In this document: in pieces, positions 11,497-22,499 of the stretch
Numbering within the stretch: position 1 is the stretch's first letter
How the letters are laid out: each line of letters begins with the position of its first letter
Origin: Malania oleifera
Taxonomy: Eukaryota > Streptophyta > Magnoliopsida > Santalales > Ximeniaceae
Direction: 5' to 3'
NCBI RefSeq assembly: GCF_029873635.1
Contig: NC_080423.1
Coordinates: 107,927,988 to 107,991,987, forward strand
Length of the DNA: 64,000 nt
Program-made: the position numbers and the translations under genes
The notes under the pieces: model-generated
Told to the model about the DNA's origin: nothing
Seen by the model: only the letters and a program-made list of their open reading frames with translations
Database searches by the model: none

Positions 11497-12089
11497 TTAT
11501 TTTTATTTTTTTAAAAAATGGCGGCACCTCCATTTATTTATTAATATACCCTCACTTTTGGCGGAGGAATATCGTGGTTACAAAACCAACCAAACTAGGA
11601 CAATAAAACTAAACATAACTGACAAATAAGATAAAAACATAAACACGACCAAACTCAAAACAAAATACACCAAACAAAACTCTAGAGTTAAATTAATGAC
11701 GAATAGAAATGAGACCCCACCTATCCATTCGAAGAATACCTTTCAAATAACGTGGTAGAAGGTGTTGTTCTTCGTATATTACATTGTTTCTCATTTCTCC
11801 TTCTTCAACAAGAAAATCAGCTACACTATTGCCTTCTCTATATTGATGCATCACCATGATGTTCACTCCTTCTAGCTCCACCATAAGCTCCTTCCAAAAT
11901 TTCCAAAGATACCACAAAGTACATCTACCTTTCCGAAGCCAATCAACTACAATTCGCAAGTCACTTTCAATAATCACATTAAAATAATGCAAACTTTTGC
12001 ACAAACGAACTCCCTCCCTGATTGCTTTTAATTCCGCACTATTATTCATACCATTGCCAAAATAACTTGAAAAAGCCGCTTTTACCATT
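11497..12089 (-). mobile_element. 5'-truncated LINE, copy A
   Basis: The 3' end (GGTGCCGCC before an A-rich tail on the minus strand) is the same as in LINE A, and the body holds only the end of ORF2. A 131-codon frame (12088-11693) is RNase H: NSAELKAIREGVRLCKSLHY, IIESDLRIVVDWLRKG, HQYREGNSVADFLVEEGE, with the catalytic Glu, Asp and the His-x-x-x-x-x-Asn-x-x-x-Asp pattern. The first third of the domain is missing. The same insertion is in copy B at 48460-49049, so it predates the segmental duplication. Confidence 0.8.
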
Positions 12090-12640
12090 ATTTAATACTT
12101 ATTATATGAAACTCTTGTGTTCTATAAAATTCATTACTAGTTGGATTATTAAGAACTGTTTATTTGGATCAACCAAGTTTGTGTCCTACTTATAGACGAA
12201 ATGCTACCAAAATTTTTCTAAACTGATAAAACTTAACTATTTAAAATTATATCATTTTTTTAACTATGTCCGAATGTTTGATTATTTTGCTATCAAATCA
12301 TTGATACTTATAGTATGTATACATATATGTTCAAAAATCGTATACTAATTTTTTTTATAATTCATAATTTGTAGGGTTTGCGGCTGTCAAAACATCAGCA
12401 CGATGCCATGCACTACAGTCGGATGTAGCTTTTGACTTTTTTGTATTTTTTTTGTGATCTGAACAAATGGAATTTTTGTATTTTAATTTGAATTTGTATA
12501 ATGTATTTGTATTTGAATTTGAATTTTGAATAATTTATGATTTTTTTAATAATTATGGTCTAATATTATGTATGTGAAAATGTAATTACAGATTTTTATA
12601 AGAATTATTGAATAAAAAAATTATTAATTTTAAATTATTA
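12090..12640. other. AT-rich interior of the CACTA remnant
   Basis: No gene or clear element is seen. It holds runs such as TTTGAATTTGAATTT near 12490-12530 and is kept in copy B (49050-49605). Confidence 0.4.
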
Positions 12641-13400
12641 GTGATGGTTTTAAAATTGTCACTAAAAATCAATTGCTAGTGACGGTTCTGAAATTGTCGC
12701 TAATTGACTATTTTTAAGTATTAGTGAATGTTTCAAAACCAACACTAATAGTAAAGTATTAGTGACAAATTTCAAAAACGTCACTAATAAAAGAGTATTA
12801 GTGACGGATTATAACCATCACTAAAAGTCTAAGACCATCACTCTAAATTCTACATTTTCTCGGCTCAAAATCGTAGCTAAGGTCAAAGTATTAGTGATGG
12901 TTTTTTAACCATCACTAATAGTGTCACGACCTGCTCATTTTTCACATATTTTTTTTTTATATAATAACAACATCACATATCTCACATTCCAGCTCAGCAG
13001 GTCACAATCCACCTGAACCCGTGGGTACCAGGGATACATCAGAATATAAAGCAGAAGCCCTAGCAACAGAAAATATACATTCATGTGCATCTTAATACTA
13101 TATATCACAATATACCAAAGTTACTACAATCACTATATTTTCATAAATACATCCCAAAAATAAAACCTAGGGACATTTCCCACAAAAGGGCAGCTAACAG
13201 CGCTATATCAGCAGAGCTTTTCCCGCTCTCCTATCTGGGGCTCTTGAAAAGTTTATAAGATTTAGGGGTGAGACACCTTTCAGTAAGGGAAATAAACTAA
13301 TACCAGTGTGTGGCAACATGAGTATTTTGTGTTCTACATATATACCATACATAACATACTCAGTACTGTTTTATCAAATCTGGAAAACATAAATAAATAA

Positions 13401-13404
<4 letters not shown>

Positions 13405-13446
<42 letters not shown>
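13405..13446. repeat. (TA)n microsatellite inside TE2
   Basis: About 20 TA units follow a short AAAT run. Confidence 0.95.
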
Positions 13447-13448
<2 letters not shown>

Positions 13449-13924
13449 AAACATGGCAGAACATACTGCATTTCATAACCATATCTCATCTCATATCATA
13501 TTAATAACATAAAAACATCCCTGGTAGGTTAGCTGGCTGTTGTCATGTATTACCCCTACATGACTGGGTTGTGTGGTCCGAAGGTGGGACCTGACAATGG
13601 TAGGCCGACCACTGCCAAGTCAAACATATAGTATGTAGGTCCGATGGGTCTACCCAGACTGGTTTGTACACCAGGGGCGATAACAGCACACTTCTTGAAA
13701 ATAACTACATCGACCATCCAATCTCACACCACTCCGTACAGCGGCGTTAACACAAATATCATGATCACGAAGACCATGGACACGTAGTAACGGTACCGTG
13801 CAAATGCTAGCCTAGACCAAGCCAACCAGGTTCTGATATCATATAACATATACTAAAATAGTGATACATAGATATCTTATATCATTTATTTTTACATCAA
13901 TCATATCATTTTGCATGTATACAT

Positions 13925-14265
13925 TTATCATGAAAGTCATCGGCCCGTATGCCGATATTACACATTTTATCAAAGGTCGGCCTGTACACCGACAACACAT
14001 AGCACAACTTGTATGCTAGCAAATCACATCATAGCACGGCCCGTACACCGGAAAACATATCATAGCACAACCGTACGCTGGCAAATCACATCCACATAGC
14101 ACGGCTCGTATGCCGACAAATCATAATCACATAGCACGGCCCATACGCCGGCAAATCACAGTCATATAGTACAGCCCATACGCTGGCAAATATATCAAAA
14201 TCACGGCCCATATGCCGGAATATATATATATACATTAAAATCTCGGCCCATACGCCGATTTTCCT
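13925..14265. repeat. Minisatellite of CGGCCCGTACGCCG units in TE2
   Basis: About nine units of roughly 30 bp carry variants of CGGCCCGTACGCCG followed by GCAAATCACA. Each unit contains CGGC and GCCG as arms of a possible hairpin. Confidence 0.8.
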
Positions 14266-14884
14266 TCTCATAATCACATTTCCAGAAAACAGTATCTCAC
14301 AACCATTACTACTCATGCCACACTAAACAAGTTTTCCACATATTCAACATATCATTATTTTCAACAGGGTTTTCTCAAATATAAATCATATATATATAAA
14401 CATATTTTTTTTCCTGAAAACGAATGCTATAAATATATACATACAACTTTCAAAAAGTACTAGCTTTGTTTATCCCCTTACCTGATTCCTGAAAAGCCCC
14501 TAAGAAAATCTTCCCCGCACCCGCAGGGTTCTCAACTCAATACCCTAAAAATGAAAACTCGTAGAATTAAAATTCAATATTCTTACGTGCATATCACTTT
14601 CTTCAACTGTCAAAAATCCAAATATTGAGCATAAAGTCTTACCTCAACTTAGGGATGATTTCCAACTTTGTTTCCCTCACGATCTGCTCCGGCAAACTTA
14701 TAAAGAACTTCGCCAAGAGTGTTGTGGTAGCCTCAAATCTTCGATCCGGTTGTTGGTGGGGCCAAAATCGAAGAGAGAGAGAGAGAGAGAGAAAACCGAA
14801 GAGGAGAGAAAGGGAAGAGCAAAGGCTTCTTTAATAAGTTTAAAAAAAAATCAGATTTTTACATATATATATATATATATAGAA

Positions 14885-15130
14885 CAAGGGTCGTCGACAA
14901 GTCCATCATTCATCGACGAATTCTTTATAAATTTCGTTGATGAAATTCAGTCCTTCGTCGACGAAATTCAGTCGGCTCAAACCCCCCTCTCAGTATTTTT
15001 TCGTTGACGAAATTCAATCCTTCGTCGACGAATTTTCTAAAGCCTTCGTCGACGATTCCCCTGTATTCGTCGACGAAGCCCTGCTGATCCCATTTTCTTA
15101 ATCCTTCCAAAGTTCAATGTCGTCGACGAA
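14885..15130. repeat. Cluster of TTCGTCGACGAA palindromes near the TE2 end
   Basis: Full or near copies of the perfect 12-bp palindrome TTCGTCGACGAA occur at about 14954, 15021, 15044, 15065 and 15118, with looser copies at 14915, 14935 and 15000. All fall in the last 320 bp of the LTR, in the part that TE1 lacks. Confidence 0.8.
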
Positions 15131-15608
15131 GTCGACTGCTTCCTTCTGTTTCCGACTTCCATTTCCCTTTCTTTTATTATTTAAATACCATTTTATTCGG
15201 GTTGTTACAAATAGTCTATTATTAATGATGGTTATTAAACCGTCACTAATAGCTGCTCCTGTGAGCGTTAGTGACGATTTTAAAATCGTCACTAATAATA
15301 TACTATTAGTGACGAATTTAAAACTGTCACTAATACTATGACTTTAGTGACGATTTTGAGTCAAGAAAATGTAGAATTTATAGTGACGGTATTAGGCTTT
15401 TAGTGACAGTTATAATCCGTCACTAATACTCTATTATTAGTGGCACTTTTAAAATTTTTCACTAACAAGTATTAGTAACCGTAAATATGGCAACTAATTC
15501 AAAACCGTCACTAATACTTATAAAACCGTCACTAAGATTATTAGTGACGGTTTTTTTATTATTAGTGACGATTTTGATCCATCACCAACAACCTTATTTT
15601 TTGTAGTG

Positions 15609-16450
15609 CCCAGGGTCTTTGACCTATAAATACAAGCTTAAAACAAATGAAAAATGTTAGAAAATTATATTGAGAGAATACTTCATTATTCTTTGATTCT
15701 TACTCATTTTTCAAGCCCATTTTGAAGATCAAATACTTCATTATTCTTTGATTCTTACTCATTTTTCAAGCCCATTTTGAAGATCAAGTTTATATTTTCT
15801 CCTACTCTTTTTTGAAAAATTTCTTGGGGAAAATCTTTTGGGTTGTACAAGAAAGGTTTGAGCATATATCAACACTCATATATATTACTTGAAAGTCTTC
15901 TTGTTCCTTGAGTTTATCTTGAAAGCCTTGAGCATATATTCAATCATTTATATTGATTCAAAGGCTTTTTTCTCTTGTGTTATTTAAAAGGTTAATCTTA
16001 AGAAAATATTTCTCCTACTGTTCTTTTGAAAACATTTTTTTTGGAGAAAATATTTTGAGGTATTTTTGAAAGGCTTGAGCGTATATTTACACTCATATAT
16101 ATATATTTTGCTTGAAATTAGCCTTCTAGCATTTTTAGAGGTCAAATCTAAAGCAAATCATTTTCCACACTCTTATTCTTTTACTTGAAAAATATTTTTG
16201 AGAGGAAGACCATACTCTATTGAGTTTCATTTTAAAATCATTTGAGAGTGCATATATAATTTTAAATTGTGCAAATTAGCTTTTGAGAAGCACTTCATTG
16301 AACGAAAATTATTTTAAAATCAGTGTCTTTGCGGTTCGGGTTGTGAACCATACCAAGTGAGGGTACATCACTTGGAGAGGTAGCTCCGTATAGAAAGAGC
16401 GGATCGAACGAGGGGATGTCGTTCAGAGAGGGGATATTAAGGTAACACGC
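15609..16450 (+). other. LTR- or leader-like sequence with TATA box, copy A
   Basis: A TATAAATAC box at about 15626 is followed by a T-rich leader and a conserved block (GGTTCGGGTTGTGAACC, a 'gagggtacatcacttggagagg' stretch, 'aagagcggatcgaacgagg') that looks like the end of a Copia-type LTR. No primer site follows. Copy B has the same sequence at 50289-51035. The identity is uncertain. Confidence 0.35.
15680..15789. repeat. 55-bp tandem duplication, copy A only
   Basis: A 55-bp unit beginning CTTCATTATTCTTTG occurs at 15681 and again at 15736. Copy B has it once (about 50384), so it arose after the segmental duplication. Confidence 0.85.
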
Positions 16451-17220
16451 ACTTATAAAATGCTAGAATGTTAAGGTCTAAGGATTTTCAATATTTGTAA
16501 AATTTTGAGCCAAATTCTTATTGGTTGAAATTGCTTATTCTTTGATCTTAATTGCTACTAATAAAGAGTTAATGCATAATAGGCAAACTTGCTTAATTTA
16601 AAAAATTAATAAATTGATTTTAGCTAATAAATAATGTCTTAAATATAACAAAGAATTTATTCAATAATAGTGCAAGAAACGTAAATATTTAAAATTTTAA
16701 ATATCACATGTGATTGTTAATTAGAAATTAAGGATCAACCTTCCCAAAGACACATGCTTCCATGTGGCGACCAAAAATTTTGATATATGTATGGAAATAT
16801 GAGAGAGAACTTTTAACTCTTATTATTATTTTTAAATATTTCAAAAAACTTAACATTTAAAATTTATCAATATAAAAATTATTTGTAAAAATAAATATAT
16901 TTTAATATTGTAAATGTATCAAACAATAAGTAACGTGAAACTTTTATTGATACTATTGAATTTTTGAAATATCTCAATAAGAGGCGAGAGAGCTATAAGG
17001 AGATACATCACCATCACGGTCCAAGTTCTTTTCAAATGCCCAAATAAAGGTAAAGGCAAAATACCTTATAAATAAATATGTCCCCCACCACATGGCCATA
17101 TTGGGAACATATTTTTGTGTAAATCAATTTTATTCCCAAAAAAAGGTAGAGAATCAATTACAAAGTTTCTTATAATAGCAAGATTTATTATTATTATTAT
17201 TATTATATATTTGTATATAT

Positions 17221-17224
<4 letters not shown>
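16451..17224. other. AT-rich spacer downstream of JIP-like copy A
   Basis: No gene is recognised. It aligns to 51036-51767 with roughly 3 percent differences and small indels. Confidence 0.5.

Positions 17225-17275
<51 letters not shown>
17225..17275. repeat. (GA)n microsatellite
   Basis: About 25 GA units. The corresponding place in copy B (51768-51893) holds TTA, TA and GA runs in sequence. Confidence 0.95.
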
Positions 17276-17279
<4 letters not shown>

Positions 17280-17531
17280 TGTAATAATTGACGAACAAAT
17301 AAAACAAACCCAGATGCAACTATATTATTTATTTCTGAATTAAGTTGCCTTGACATCGACGTCAACCACTCAATACACATGACCCATACATGCACTAACA
17401 TTGTGATTACATTGCCAATGCCATTTATATACATGGGATATATATAAAGGCATTTTATTTTACGTATCATTATTATATTTTATTTTTCAACCAGTAAATA
17501 AGTGCAGGCATGCATGGCTTCCATAGGGCGA

Positions 17532-18372
17532 TTAATTTGAAAGGGTGAGAGTTGCATTAAGGGTGGGAATGACACCACTGCTGATTGTCATAAATGATGT
17601 GCATCCGTTCCATGTTGCAGAACTTGTAGCACCAGACACATCCAGTTGCTTGAAAATACCATCCCACACAGTGCCATCATCATAAGACTGAGCTTTTTTA
17701 ATCTCAGCATAGACCTACACATAAGTAGGACAATAACTTATTATTATTACAACTATTATTTGGTAAGGAAAGAGTCTTAATAAATTGATTAGTTACATAT
17801 CTTCAAGTAGACACGTAGTGCACCGACCTTTATCATGATTGTTCACTTAAACACAAGTAATTAGATCTCATATATTATGAGGACTTTAAACCAAGCACAC
17901 ATAATATATGAAGGCATGTGTGTACCTTGTTCACAGACTTGGAGTCCGATTGCACGTTGTACTAAGCCAACATGAAGTCGCACTCATCTCTCTGGGAATT
18001 CTTGCCACGATAGACAACAGCAGTTCCCTTGGTTTTGTTTTGCATGAATACAGCAGTTTGCCCATTCTCAATGTCTTTGCAGGAGGGATACTTAGCGGGT
18101 ACATCCCACACATGGCTAGTAACATAGGTCACAGTGTCGCCAGTTAGGTTGTGAACCAAGCAAATAGTAAACACTCCAGTATTCACACCTAATCCCTTTG
18201 TCAAGTTTTGCACATGTTGCTGAAGAGTGGGGTTTCCCTCTTCCTTGTTCTGTTTTGCAACGATTGCTTTGTCTTTCTGTGATATACTCTTACCTGCATA
18301 CTTTGACATACCTTTTAGAGTTGCGTCGGTAATAGGGTTGCCAAACACTCCGGTATAGCACTCGGTGGCCAT
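17532..18372 (-). pseudogene. 23-kDa jasmonate-induced protein-like gene, copy A (premature stop)
   Basis: Two exons on the minus strand: 18372-17926 and 17714-17532, with GT at 17925-17924 and AG just before 17714. Exon 1 reads MATECYTGVFGNPITDATLK, then ENGQTAVFMQN and GTAVVYRGKN, which recall the JIP-23 family of jasmonate- and stress-induced cytosolic proteins of unclear biochemical role. Codon 137, TGG in copy B (FMLAWYN), is TAG here, so only 136 of 209 residues would be made and exon 2 is lost. Exon 1 is otherwise almost identical to copy B, so the stop looks recent. The promoter is still present, and a truncated product or regulatory transcript is possible. Confidence 0.75.
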
Positions 18373-18424
18373 TGTTGCTCTAGCTCGCTAACTTGCTCTC
18401 AGTCTTAATTATTATGTGATATGG

Positions 18425-18435
18425 TATTTTTATAC
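18425..18435 (-). promoter_or_regulatory. TATA box of JIP-like copy A
   Basis: The minus strand reads GTATAAAAATA, 53 bp upstream of the ATG at 18372. That leaves room for a leader of about 20-30 nt. The element is identical in copy B. Confidence 0.65.
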
Positions 18436-18885
18436 GGCCACATATATGTATATATAGCGGTATGGCATGGCATCCTTTGTAAATGCTTGAATTTGATAGT
18501 GACGAGATTAGAATCTTATCTAGATTTAAGATATGCATAACAAAATTGGTAAAATAAAATAAAAATAAAAGATTCTCAACACTTATACATCCAATCTTTA
18601 ATTTTAAAAAAATAGACTAATTGAAAGCTGTCATTCTCCCCATCTATAATTATTTGGGTGAGGAAGTCAACAAATTGTCTTTTAAGATAAGACGAGAATC
18701 CACTTCCATTTTTTGGTCCCCTTAAAAAGAGGATTCCCACAGAAAAGATTAAAGCAAGCATTCCATTAATGCATGCTTGAGAATTAGAATTTTTGGATGT
18801 ATAGATGCATGCATGATAGATGATTGTTTATTAGAAATGGTATCCTGTTTGCAAATACAACACATTCCATTAATGCATGCATGGA

Positions 18886-19650
18886 AGATGATTGGTTAGA
18901 AATTTGAATTGGAAGTGGCCCGGGGACACCTGGCTGCATTCTCATGTGCAAGCTTTGGTTGCGTTGAGATTAGGCAGATAAAAGAGTTTTAAAAGGAATA
19001 AAGAATCACAAAGTGTAAATATATATATATGCATGCTAAATAATTTATCTTCTTTCTTTGATTGATAATACAGCCTTGCATTGTTCGGAAGAGCCACCTC
19101 ACACCGGAGGAAGTGAATTTTCATAACATGTGGAGTGGGAAATGGGTCAAATACAAAGTTCAAAATTAACGTAAATTAAAGTGCATATTTACTAACATAT
19201 TTCATCTTTAAGTAAGATTTAAATTGTAGTAGTCGTTACGAACCGCGACCGTAACGTAAAGGCCGTTATGTAACCTCTACATGACTGTTACGTCAAAAAA
19301 ATTATTTTATTTTTTATTCTCTTCTCACTTTTTCCATCTCTTTCATAAATCATTCACAATATACCATATAGCGAGAGGGGGAAAAGATTATAATGAGGAT
19401 GACAATGACAAAAAATTTACTATTTCTTTAAATACTCACAAGAGATGCATTAATTAACAATTTGAAATTACTAACTTGTTAGGAAAATATTTTATTTTTA
19501 CAATATTAGTAATGTGATATTTATGTTCTATATGTCTCTACTTCAACATTCTTTCTTTTCTAACTATTTAATGTAATAGTTGTAGAAAGTAATAGTGTGC
19601 GGAGTGAGCTAGAAATGGGTCAAACATAAAGTTCAGTGGATTCGCTACTA
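18886..19650. repeat. Second copy of the repeated genomic block
   Basis: It corresponds to 2144-2304 joined to 9790-10570 and shows the LINE A target site unoccupied (near 19035). It therefore lies on both sides of JIP-like copy A as a direct repeat. Copy B lacks it on the right, where a CACTA fragment begins. Confidence 0.8.
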
Positions 19651-21259
19651 ATTTATTGGTCTCTAAACTGTACCTAAATCCACGAAAATCGATAGTCAAT
19701 GGTCTCCATCACATCCATCCAACGAACAAAGTTATATTAGCTTGATATTACCTTTTAAACCAACAAATCAAGATTTAAATTCATCCATTTTATTCTTTGG
19801 AATTTTATCTATTTTTTGTATCGTACTTTTATGAATTTTACTTTCTTATTTTTTGGCTTTTATTGAATGTCCAATTTCTTTTTTTCCTTTTTTTTAGAAT
19901 TTTATGCAACTTCTCTCCATCTTTTGCCATTTTTTGGTATTTTGTCTAAATTTTTTTTACGATTTTAGATGCATTTTCTCTATTTCTAAATTTTATGATT
20001 TTTTATATATTTTGAGCTTTCTAACTCTCCATTTTATTTTATAATTTTTCGGGATTTTTGCTCTTGATTTGGCTATCTTTGATATTTTTTTATTTTTAAA
20101 TTATTTTAAAATAAAATTTCATTATTTATTATTATTTTTGTATAAGTCTAGATAGGCTTCATTGGGAGTAGTCATGTGTAAGAAACTATTTGGGTGGCCT
20201 CTAAACCAATCCAAACTAATTGAATTGATTTATCTAATGAAAATTTAGTTGTTCCTTTTTGGCACTAGTTGGCGCTCGATGCATCTTCATCTTATGAAGA
20301 CTTTTGTTACACAACAATGTCTACTTATACAATCGCCTTATATGACGCATGTGATGAGAAAAGCCTGCAAGGTAGGGCACCAATGAGTGCATGGGCCAGC
20401 ATTGCTTAGCATTTTGTGTACTTATACTAAGGTAAAATTCTTGGATGCAATTGAAATTTATGTGCCTGACATATCCAAAATTTTCTTTTATGTTGTAACG
20501 GATACTTGTACCGTGAAAAATAAGTGAAAAGTGTTAGAAATTTATGAATCGATGCCGTCTATTTTATAAAATTAAATAAGATGTCATACTTTTAAAAGTG
20601 CTAAAAGAAAAGTACATCAATTATGTCATTGTCATATTATATATTGACATCAAAATCAGGATTTAAATAGTAAATATAATGAAATTTAATTATAAATTTA
20701 TGTGAATTTTAAAAAATATACTATAATATTATATTTAATTCTATTCAAATTCATATAAATCTAAATTTAAAATTCAAAATTCAAAATTCAAAGTGGATGG
20801 TTGTGAAAATTTGTTTGTTAGACTTGATTGTGGCATGTTTCTTTCATTTGAATTTGGCTCATTTTCTATTGTAGAATTCCCTGTGGTCCAAACTGCCTCG
20901 ATCCTGCAGACCATTTCCCATCACCATCGATGCTGTAGCTTGCAGGCCATTTGGGTACTCCGGCATGACTTCGAGAAGCCTGAAGTATTGCTCTGGAAGT
21001 GGTTGGCCTCAAAATCATAAGTTTTGATGGAAATATGATGATGATGATGATGATGGTAATTGATGAAAAGAAAATTGTTGGTTTGAAAAAGGGTTGGACT
21101 TGTCTTAGTGACCTAGAAAACCAAAGTTTTAGAAAAAGGACTGGGCTTATATTACCAATATTTGAAAAGGAGTGAATTTGAAAATAAGGAAGTTTGAGTG
21201 GAAACAAGTTGTGAAATGCATGAGTTTTGAAAATCTAGGGTTTCATGATCGGCCTTTGT
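19651..21259. other. AT-rich stretch without recognised genes
   Basis: T-rich sequence with phrases such as TTTTGGCATTTT and many poly-A and poly-T runs. Short open frames at 20793-21020 and 20866-21207 have no recognisable domain. I see no repeat structure apart from a (GAT)n run at 21035-21052. Confidence 0.5.
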
Positions 21260-21835
21260 TAATCGTCCCTGCCCGAGAGTATAAAATTAGAGGGGGGGGT
21301 GAATGGACTCTTTTTGCATAATAAAAATTTTCTCTACAAAACAAAATACTTGGCAAGATTCAAGCAATTATATCACAGTATATGAAATGTAAATCATGCA
21401 CAAAACAAATAATAAAGAGTGTAAGGAGAGAAAGCTTAACACCGGAGATTTAACGTGGTTCGGCACCAAGCCAACGTCCACGCCTTACCAAGTCAAGGAT
21501 TCCACAATCCACTAAAATACTCCTTCACCGACGGAGCAAGCTTTACAACTCAGGTACCAAACCCTACTCTTGGGAAAAAATCCCTACACGCTCACAAAGA
21601 GCCCTTGGTTCACAAAGAACCTTCACTAACAACGGTTCACAAGGAACCTTTACACCAAAAAGATGATTTACAAAGGGAATGTTCCTTATTGAGCTGATTG
21701 CAAGTACAAAAAAAACCTTACACTACTCTCTCGAGGAATGATTCAAACAAGATCAATGAGCAAGAAAGGATTAAGTACTTGTGATGAATGAATAAAATGC
21801 AAAGTGCAAAGTACTTAGGTTTTGGATAATGTTGA
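21260..21835 (-). repeat. LTR-like sequence, left arm of an inverted repeat
   Basis: It contains TTTAACGTGGTTCGGC (about 21449), a block shared by many plant LTR-like repeats. The part 21651-21830 is the reverse complement, about 80 percent identical by eye, of 24291-24460. No open frame is credible. Confidence 0.5.
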
Positions 21836-22499
21836 CTTTTTGAGTTCTATCTCATTTTTATTATGACAAATGCACTGAGCTTTTTCAACAGGTTTATTCT
21901 TAGCATGCACAGATGGTAGGAACACAAGGAAGTTATACGGTCCATAAAGATCGAGCCTCATATGGTTCTTGAAGAAGCAAAAGGAATGAAGACCACACTT
22001 TCTTGTTGAAGTTGCATTCAATTTTATTTGGGTTTGTAATATAATATGGGTATGTAATAATACTTCTACATGCATGATAGGACTTAATTATCATAAGGCC
22101 ATACATTGACCGTAGGGAACCAAACCTGACTTCGGTCGACCGACGCCAGATTTTTTGGCTTAATTTAAAGGCCTAGGCTGCAGATTGACTCTTCGTCCCC
22201 AAGCACCTCATGAAAAATCCCCTATAATTGAAGAGTTATCTGTATATGAATAGGGGTGACTACTTATCAAAATCAGGATCAAATTTGAAGCTTGAAAGGG
22301 CTTTGAGCGACCAAACCTTGGCGTTAAGTGACTCTTTCCCATTTGTATCATTCACATTTCACATTTCATTTCATTGCATTATCATTCCTTGTCATTTCAT
22401 TTCATAACATTTTCATTTCATTCCTTTGTACTAAAGTTGCTCTTTATTCGTCATTTGTTAGTTCACATTAAAATGCGTTAGAATCTAACACAACTCCTT
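21836..22499. other. Unassigned spacer inside the inverted repeat
   Basis: An 86-codon minus-strand frame (22075-21815) has no recognisable motif. A CATTTCATTTCATT-type run lies at 22345-22430. Confidence 0.4.

Larger units (their letters stand above)
12922..15209 (+). mobile_element. Solo LTR, Gypsy type, 2288 bp (TE2)
   Basis: It begins TGTCACGACC, ends GGGTTGTTACA, and is flanked on both sides by AATAG (12917-12921 and 15210-15214). Copy B of the segment shows the empty site near 49890. No internal domain, second LTR or coding frame is present, so this is best read as an LTR left by recombination, although a 2.3-kb non-autonomous element cannot be excluded. It is the complete relative of TE1 (5851-7520). 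Confidence 0.8.
12641..15608 (+). mobile_element. CACTA (En/Spm) right end, copy A, interrupted by a solo LTR
   Basis: Inverted and direct copies of TTAGTGACGGTTTT / AAAACCGTCACTAA fill 12641-12921 and 15215-15595, and the block ends TTTTTTGTAGTG at 15608, the mirror of a CACTACAAAAAA terminus. Subterminal repeats of this kind bind the element's own transposase in En/Spm elements (family knowledge). The left terminus was not found. The solo LTR TE2 splits the repeat field. Confidence 0.75.
3895..18885 (+). repeat. Segmental duplication, copy A
   Basis: The order LINE (minus), block repeat, CACTA tail, truncated LINE, CACTA end, leader-like block and JIP-like gene (minus) is repeated at 41689-53500 in the same orientation. 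Landmark pairs: 9790 with 46739, 10628 with 47578, 12089 with 49049, 15608 with 50288, 18372 with 52991. Copy-specific changes are TE1 plus a LINE deletion, TE2 and the 55-bp repeat. The true left limit is hidden because Gypsy E1 removed the LINE 3' end in copy B. Confidence 0.92.

Noticed and set aside
12641-12921. Tandem riboswitch or terminator hairpins
   Set aside because: The inverted TTAGTGACGG words are CACTA subterminal repeats that end at a typical terminus.
17066-17470. A 134-codon frame with a Leu/Ser repeat downstream of JIP-like copy A
   Set aside because: Produced by the (GA)n microsatellite; copy B changes the repeat and breaks the frame.
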